DNA from: Thermococcus cleftensis
Lineage (GTDB): Archaea; Methanobacteriota_B; Thermococci; Thermococcales; Thermococcaceae
Assembly: GCF_000265525.1 (NCBI RefSeq)
Contig: NC_018015.1
Location: forward strand, 434,001-498,000
Reading direction: 5' to 3'
Length of the DNA: 64,000 nt
Position numbers and translations under genes: made by a program. A model generated the notes under the pieces. The model ran no database searches. It was not told where the DNA came from and saw nothing but the letters and a program-made list of their open reading frames with translations. Below are positions 59,040-64,000 of the stretch, one piece after another; the first letter of the stretch is position 1, and the number at the start of each line of letters is the position of its first letter.

Positions 59040-59723
59040 TCAGCGCTCGAGCCTCTTGACGCCTTCCCTCGTGCCGACGAGAACTATGTCAGCGATGTCC
59101 GCGAAGATGCCGTTCTCCACAACGCCCGGAATGTTGTTGAGCTCTATCTCCAGGTCGAGCGGGTCCTCTATGCGGTGGAACTTCGCGTCGAGTATGAAGT
59201 TGCCGTTGTCGGTAACGACGGGACCGTCCTTTTTGCTTGCCATTCTCAGCTCGGCGGTGGCGTTGAAGACCTCTATCTCCTCCGCTATCGCGCGCCACGC
59301 CGCAGGAATGACCTCTATCGGAACGGGCACTCTCTGACCCAGCCTCTCGACGAGCTTGCTCTCATCGACGAGGACAAGGAAAGTTCCGGCGCGGTACTCG
59401 ATGATCTTCTCCATGGTTAGAGCCGCTCCGCGGCCTTTGATGAGGTTGAGGTTCGGATCCACCTCGTCAGCCCCATCGACGGCTATGTCTATGGCATCGA
59501 CCTCGTCGAGGCCGACAACCGGAACACCGTTCTCTATCGCCAGGAGCCTGGCCTGATAGGAGGTTGGAACGCCGTAGACGTCCTCGAGCTCCCCCTCCAT
59601 TATGAGCTTGCCCAGGTACTCGATGAAGTAAGCGGTGGTGGAGCCTGTGCCGAGGCCGACTATCATGTCGTCCTCGATGAACTTCAAGGCCTCCTTCGCG
59701 ACGGCCCTTTTCAGTTCCTCCAT
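59040..59723 (-). CDS. rpiA: Ribose-5-phosphate isomerase A
   Basis: Interconverts ribose-5-phosphate and ribulose-5-phosphate. 227 residues. The phosphate loop is MIVGLGTGSTTAYFI. The catalytic acidic motif is DIAVDGADEVDPNLNLIKGRGAALTMEKI (given in parts: DGADEVD, KGRGAA, EKI). It ends where the gene-free stretch begins. The ATG at 59723 follows GATGATA. Confidence 0.95.
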   Translation of the reverse strand: MEELKRAVAKEALKFIEDDMIVGLGTGSTTAYFIEYLGKLIMEGELEDVYGVPTSYQARLLAIENGVPVVGLDEVDAIDIAVDGADEVDPNLNLIKGRGAALTMEKIIEYRAGTFLVLVDESKLVERLGQRVPVPIEVIPAAWRAIAEEIEVFNATAELRMASKKDGPVVTDNGNFILDAKFHRIEDPLDLEIELNNIPGVVENGIFADIADIVLVGTREGVKRLER

Positions 59724-59727
59724 ATCA

Positions 59728-60105
59728 TCACCCCACGGGAGTCACGTTGCAGAGAACGGTGGCGTTCCCGCTCGTCACCATCTGGTAGAGCAGGCTCTGG
59801 TTGGAGTAGCACTGGGGGGTGAAGCCTATCATCAGCGAGTAGCTGAGCATCGTGAAGTAGAGCCAGAACAGCGCCCAGCCCCAAAAAGCCTTCCTGAGAA
59901 CGGCGCGCTCCTCGGGAACATCGGGGGGCAGTTCCTTGACCACGGCGAGCACGAACTTGTCTATGACGAGGTAGAGGGCGAGCCCTATCAGCCAGCCGTA
60001 CTGGAACTTAGCAGCCGCCACTCCGCTTATTATCCCCGTTATGATTCCCCATAGGTAAACCGTGAGTGAGAACTTATGCTCGACGGACAGCTTCACCTTC
60101 TTCAC
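59728..60105 (-). CDS. Membrane protein of unknown function
   Basis: 125 residues, about three hydrophobic helices (LWGIITGIISGVAAAKF, LIGLALYLVIDKFVLAVV, FWGWALFWLYFTMLSYSLM). The C-terminal tail has two Cys and several Asn-x-Ser/Thr and probably faces outside. It ends 4 bp before rpiA. No family recognised. Confidence 0.6.
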   Translation of the reverse strand: MKKVKLSVEHKFSLTVYLWGIITGIISGVAAAKFQYGWLIGLALYLVIDKFVLAVVKELPPDVPEERAVLRKAFWGWALFWLYFTMLSYSLMIGFTPQCYSNQSLLYQMVTSGNATVLCNVTPVG

Positions 60106-60141
60106 CTACGAGTAGCTTTTAAAAGGGGCTTTAAAACCTTT

Positions 60142-61473
60142 CTACCCGAGGGTTTCGAGGAACCTCCTTCCCCTCTCCGTCAGCCCGTAGTAGACCCTCC
60201 TGCCCCTCCTGTGGGTCTCCTCAATTAGCCCCATGCTTTCAAGCTCGCGGAGGTGCTGGTAAACCGCCTGATACTTGAGGGGCTTCTCCAGGGCCTCCCA
60301 TATCTCGTAACCGTACATGCTCTTCTCGCTCAGCAGTCTGAGTATCTCCAGCTTGGTCCCCCCAACGCTAAACCTCTCGCGGCTCTCGGAGTAGTGGCCC
60401 TTGAGGCCGGAGCTCGTCACGACCAGGGCTATCCTGTCGTCGCGTTCGAAGTAGTCTTCCTCAGCCAGCTTGAGGAGGGCAGGAACTATAACCGCCGAGG
60501 CGTACTCGGCGAAGATTCCTTCCTTGGCAAGGAGTCTCTGGCCAAGGTCAAGCTCGTCCTCCCCCACGAGAACCGCGGTTCCGCCGCTCTCGTCTATGGC
60601 CTTGAGGGCGAGCTCCTTCATCACGGGGTTCTTCACGTACAGGCCAAGGGCCTTAGTCGGCTCGGCTCTTGGTTCAACGCCGAGGATTTCGCTCGCTATT
60701 GGAGAGCACTTCTCGGCCTGAACCGCGATCAGCCTGGGAAGCTCTTCGATGGCACCTATTTCCCTCAGCTCCACGAAGCCCTTGTAGATGCTGTAGAGGT
60801 TGCTCCCACTGCCGGTTGGAACTATCACGTGAGTCGGGTCCAGCTCCTCCCACAGCTCGAAGGCCAGCGTTTTCTGCCCCTCCAGGCCGACCAGGTTGCT
60901 CTCCGGGGTAACGTTGTACAGTCCCTTCCCCTCCGCCAGGCCCTCGGCGTAGCTTATGCCCTCGTCCACGCTTTCGCCGTAGCGTATAACCTTGGCCCCG
61001 AGGGCCGCTATCTGGTTGAGCTTTCCCTGCTCTATTAGCTTAGGAACCACGACGTAGGCAGGCCTTCCAGCCCGTGAGGCATAGGCCGCGAGGGAGGCCG
61101 CGGCGTTCCCGTTGCTTGCTATGACGAAGCCGTTGTCGGCGTGAGGCAGGCCGTAGGAAACCGCCACAGTTATGAGTCTGTCGCGAAAAGAGCCAGTCGG
61201 ATTTCTCGTCTCGTCCTTGATGAATATCTTCAGCCCAAGTTCGCCCCCAAGCTTTGCCCTCAGCAGAGGCGTCCCGCCCTCGCTCAGGCTTACTACTTCG
61301 TGAACCTCTGGTAGAAGCTCCCTGTACCTCCACACCCCGGGCTTTCTGTCCCTCCACGCGGAGGGGTCGATGGAATCGTAGTCGTAGGTTATCCTAAGGG
61401 GCTCGCCACAGGAGCACGTAGGAGGAATGAGGGAGGAGTAAAGCCTCCCACAGCCCGGACAGCGAACCCTCAT
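60142..61473 (-). CDS. Threonine synthase-like PLP enzyme fused to a C-terminal winged helix
   Basis: 443 residues. N-terminal zinc ribbon (CPGCGRLYSS, CSCGEPL), a fold-type II PLP domain with the lysine region KDETRNPTGSFRDRL and the glycine loop VPTGSGSNLY, and then a PadR-like winged helix from about 370 (LEILRLLSEKSMYGYEIWEAL ends in YYGLTERGRRF). The first part resembles threonine synthase; the fused domain suggests DNA binding. ATG at 61473; an open frame upstream to 62055 is the shadow of the aCPSF1 gene. Confidence 0.78.
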   Translation of the reverse strand: MRVRCPGCGRLYSSLIPPTCSCGEPLRITYDYDSIDPSAWRDRKPGVWRYRELLPEVHEVVSLSEGGTPLLRAKLGGELGLKIFIKDETRNPTGSFRDRLITVAVSYGLPHADNGFVIASNGNAAASLAAYASRAGRPAYVVVPKLIEQGKLNQIAALGAKVIRYGESVDEGISYAEGLAEGKGLYNVTPESNLVGLEGQKTLAFELWEELDPTHVIVPTGSGSNLYSIYKGFVELREIGAIEELPRLIAVQAEKCSPIASEILGVEPRAEPTKALGLYVKNPVMKELALKAIDESGGTAVLVGEDELDLGQRLLAKEGIFAEYASAVIVPALLKLAEEDYFERDDRIALVVTSSGLKGHYSESRERFSVGGTKLEILRLLSEKSMYGYEIWEALEKPLKYQAVYQHLRELESMGLIEETHRRGRRVYYGLTERGRRFLETLG

Positions 61474-61484
61474 CTCAGGCACGC

Positions 61485-63431
61485 TCACTTCAGCCTTATG
61501 GCGTCGAGGTTGTTGGGGGCGCGCGTCGAGATGCCGAACTTCTTGTGTATGCTGGTGCTGAGGTCGAGACACTTGTGGGCCTCGCCGTGGACGGTTATAA
61601 CCCTCTCGGGCCTCGGCCTCAGCCTTGCGATGTAGCTTATCAGCTCCCTCCTGTCGGCGTGGCCGGAGAAGCCGTCTATCGTGTGAACCTCCATGTTCAC
61701 CGGCACGACCTCGGTCTTTCCGTCCTCTCCGACGAGGGGTATCTCGCGGAGACCGCGCTGCACCTGTCTTCCAAGGGTTCCCTCCGCCTGGTAGCTGACG
61801 AAGACTATGCTGTTTTTCGGGTCCGGGGCGAGCTGCTTGAAGTACTCGACGCTCGGTCCGCCGACGAGCATGCCCGAGGTGGCTATTATTATGGCCGGCT
61901 CGCCCGAGTCTATGATGTCCTGCCGCTCCCTGCTGTTGGCGACGCTCTTGAATATCGGGTTGAGGAACGGGTTGTAGCCCTCGTGGAATATCTGCTCGCG
62001 GAGGTGCCTGCTGAGGTACTCGGGATAGGCGGTGTGAATAGCGGTGGCCTCCCAAATCATTCCGTCGAGGTAAATCGGAACCTCTATTCCACCGACGCGC
62101 GCATATTCTTCGAGGACCATCATTATCTCCTGGGCCCTACCGACGGCCATGGCAGGAATGAGAACCTTGCCGCCGCGCCTTATCGTCTGGTGAATAACCT
62201 CTATGAGCCTCTTCTCGGCCTCTTCACGCGGCATCTGGTAGTCGTTGCTCCCGCCGTAGGTGGACTCCATGACGAGGGTCTCAAGGCGCGGGAACCTGCT
62301 CACGGCCGGCTCGAAGAGCCTCGTGGGGATAAACTTGAAGTCGCCGGTTATGGCTATGTTGTGAAGCCCGTTGCCTATGTGGAGGTGCACTATAGATGAG
62401 CCGAGTATGTGGCCGGCGTTGTGGAGGGTGAGCCTCATGTCAGGGGCTATATCCCTAACCTCGCCGTAGTCGAGGGTTATGGTGTGCTTTATGACCTCCT
62501 TGATGTCCCTCGGCCGGTAGAGCGGCTCGACGCCGTTCATCTTCTGGATCTCGATGAAGTCCTGCTGGAGGAGCACCATCAGGTCCCTCGTCGGGGGAGT
62601 TGTGTAGATAGGCCCGTCGAAGAGCTTGTAGCGGAAGAGGTAGGGAAGCATTCCGCTGTGGTCGAGGTGGGCGTGGGTTATGATTATGGCGTCGAGAAGG
62701 CCGGCGTCAAGGACGTAGCGAAACTCCGGGGCGTCGAAGTGCGGGAAGGCCTTCTTCGGATCCTTCATCGCGGCTATGTTCACTCCAAAATCGACCAGAA
62801 CGTAGCTCTCGTTGGTCTGAACTAGGAGGGCGCTCCTGCCGACCTCGCGGAATCCTCCCAAACCGGTGATCCTGATCCACTCGCTCTTGACCTCCGGCTT
62901 GCGGTAGATGTTCCTGCCCGCCTGGCGGAGGAACTTTCTCCTGTCCTTGGCCTCGGCCTGGAGTATCTGCCTTATCGAGTATATCGTCTGGCTCTGGAGC
63001 GGTGGAGTTCTGACGACCCTCGGCGCCCAGTGGACCTTCTGGGTGATGAGACGGAGCGTCTCGCCGTTCTTGCCGATGACGAGGCCAGGTTTCTTGGCCT
63101 CGATGAGGACCTCTCCCACGGAGGGGTCGAAGCTGATGTTGGTTATCTCCGCCTCCTTCGGGACGATCTCCTTTATCATCTCCTCAGCCCTTTCAGGCGG
63201 GAGAAGAACCTCCGGGTCGGGCCGGACGCTTATGCGCTTCTTGAGAACCTTGGCGAGGTTCCTTATCAGCTCCCCGTCCCTCATTATCGCCTCGGGGTTC
63301 TTGACGTATATGACCAGCTCAGGTCCCTCGAACTCCACCTCGGTTATCCTGGCCTCCCTGGGAACCATCTGACTTATAACTGCTTTTATATCGCGCAGTA
63401 TGTCATCAACGAACGTCTCTCTCCTTATCAC
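61485..63431 (-). CDS. aCPSF1, beta-CASP ribonuclease and transcription terminator factor
   Basis: 648 residues, the canonical length. Two KH domains (1-145, including GLVIGKNGETL), a metallo-beta-lactamase domain with ITHAHLDHSGMLPY, and a beta-CASP domain ending in IDGFSGHADRREL and TVHGEAHKC. The archaeal CPSF73 homologue cleaves RNA 3' ends and ends transcription at U-rich sites. Start GTG at 63431 (MIRRETFVDD) after AGGTGG; a GTG at 63440 is less likely. Confidence 0.95.
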   Translation of the reverse strand: MIRRETFVDDILRDIKAVISQMVPREARITEVEFEGPELVIYVKNPEAIMRDGELIRNLAKVLKKRISVRPDPEVLLPPERAEEMIKEIVPKEAEITNISFDPSVGEVLIEAKKPGLVIGKNGETLRLITQKVHWAPRVVRTPPLQSQTIYSIRQILQAEAKDRRKFLRQAGRNIYRKPEVKSEWIRITGLGGFREVGRSALLVQTNESYVLVDFGVNIAAMKDPKKAFPHFDAPEFRYVLDAGLLDAIIITHAHLDHSGMLPYLFRYKLFDGPIYTTPPTRDLMVLLQQDFIEIQKMNGVEPLYRPRDIKEVIKHTITLDYGEVRDIAPDMRLTLHNAGHILGSSIVHLHIGNGLHNIAITGDFKFIPTRLFEPAVSRFPRLETLVMESTYGGSNDYQMPREEAEKRLIEVIHQTIRRGGKVLIPAMAVGRAQEIMMVLEEYARVGGIEVPIYLDGMIWEATAIHTAYPEYLSRHLREQIFHEGYNPFLNPIFKSVANSRERQDIIDSGEPAIIIATSGMLVGGPSVEYFKQLAPDPKNSIVFVSYQAEGTLGRQVQRGLREIPLVGEDGKTEVVPVNMEVHTIDGFSGHADRRELISYIARLRPRPERVITVHGEAHKCLDLSTSIHKKFGISTRAPNNLDAIRLK

Positions 63432-63441
63432 TGGTACCACC

Positions 63442-64000
63442 TCATTCCAGAAGGGCCTTTATTTCCTCATCGCTCCACTCCCTGTACCCCTCGCGGGTAA
63501 CGGTAACCAGGGTGACGCCACCTCCCGTGAAGACGTCCCTCCTGGTGGCGGCCTTTATGGCCCTGAGAGCGAGCTTAACGCCCCCCTCCAGGGGCATATC
63601 CTCCCGATAGTTCTCTTCAAGTATTGAGAAGGCGAATTCCATTCCGGAACCGGCGGCTGTGAACTTGTCTTCCGTGACGCCGCCCGCCATGTCTATCGAA
63701 TAAAGACCGGGCTTCTCGTCATGACCCGCTATGAGAAACCACCCGAAGTAGGGCATGAAGCGGTTCCCATGAAGCACGTTAGAAGTCAGGGTCGCGAGAG
63801 CCTTAACGCTCATCTCCTTGCCCACCCTTGCGCGGTAGAGCTTTGCCTCAGCGCGGAGAAGCCGGACGAGGCTTAGAATATCCCCAACGCTTCCGGCACC
63901 GGCAAGGGCCAGGTGGTCATCTATCCAGAAGACCTTGGTGACGTTCTCAGACAGCACCATGTTGCCGAGCGATGCTCTCCTGTCAGCCGCTAGGACGACG
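63442..64000 (-). CDS. psmB: Proteasome beta subunit, N-terminus outside the window
   Basis: 186 codons visible. The segment [13 protein letters not shown] at the edge corresponds to the mature beta subunit near Asp17/Lys33 of the family; the catalytic Thr1 lies just outside. [19 protein letters not shown] and [19 protein letters not shown] are typical of archaeal beta subunits. It ends 10 bp before the aCPSF1 start and is probably in one operon with it. Confidence 0.93.
   Translation of the reverse strand, partial: VVLAADRRASLGNMVLSENVTKVFWIDDHLALAGAGSVGDILSLVRLLRAEAKLYRARVGKEMSVKALATLTSNVLHGNRFMPYFGWFLIAGHDEKPGLYSIDMAGGVTEDKFTAAGSGMEFAFSILEENYREDMPLEGGVKLALRAIKAATRRDVFTGGGVTLVTVTREGYREWSDEEIKALLE

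Noticed and set aside
61474-62055. Long N-terminal extension of the threonine synthase-like gene
   Set aside because: It runs in another frame of aCPSF1, is Arg/Gly/Gln-rich and nonsensical, and the zinc ribbon start at 61473 is the natural N-terminus.

Overview
The window is chromosomal DNA of a hyperthermophilic archaeon of the order Thermococcales, most likely a Thermococcus species. Signs of this are an ADP-dependent glucokinase beside a cupin-type glucose-6-phosphate isomerase, a pyrolysin-like protease, a CoA-dependent NAD(P)H:sulfur oxidoreductase, an Mrp-type HypB, aCPSF1 and an archaeal proteasome beta subunit. Leaders carry GGTG-type ribosome binding sites, and several promoters carry the SurR motif GTTn3AACn5GTT. 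The species was not determined.

Layout. Positions 1-5.9 kb hold sugar metabolism (manC fragment, glkA, pgiA), an M50 peptidase, a KH protein, TraB, RNase Z and a TPR protein. Positions 5.9-9.1 kb hold a NifX-like protein and three membrane proteins (TDT, TSUP, unknown). Positions 9.1-19 kb are a nearly complete [NiFe]-hydrogenase maturation locus (hypA, Mrp-type hypB, maturation protease, hypC, hypD, hypF, hypE) with mobA-like and cysteine desulfurase genes. It is interrupted by an MNT-HEPN pair and by the scar of a VapBC pair. Positions 19-29.7 kb are mixed housekeeping genes (NAD kinase-like, a K+-channel protein, radical SAM, aspartate 4-decarboxylase, MFS, sulfur oxidoreductase, NMD3). 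Positions 29.7-38.4 kb hold a 1422-residue pyrolysin-like protease and a four-gene membrane/glycan cluster. Positions 38.5-44.7 kb hold ppsA, two tandem MATE transporters and upp.

Positions 44738-58540 are an integrated virus-like element. It lies between a 42-bp direct repeat equal to the 5' half of tRNA-Leu(CAA), and its integrase gene is split at this site (SSV/pTN3 style). Two minus-strand operons encode a probable double-jelly-roll capsid protein, an A32-type packaging ATPase and many small membrane or beta-rich proteins. Both operons are preceded by the same two-part sequence. The element also carries two copies of a three-gene toxin-antitoxin module (a ~50-aa protein, an antitoxin and a PIN toxin) and a separate PIN pair. 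An IS607-type transposon has cut the second module's vapC, and the tail of that gene can be recognised beyond the transposon. I recognise no replication gene in the element.

To the right of the element are rpiA, a membrane protein, a threonine synthase-like enzyme fused to a winged helix, aCPSF1 and the truncated proteasome beta gene. SurR-like sites before hypA, hypC, hypF, the desulfurase operon and the sulfur oxidoreductase suggest that the hydrogenase and sulfur genes share one redox-sulfur regulon.
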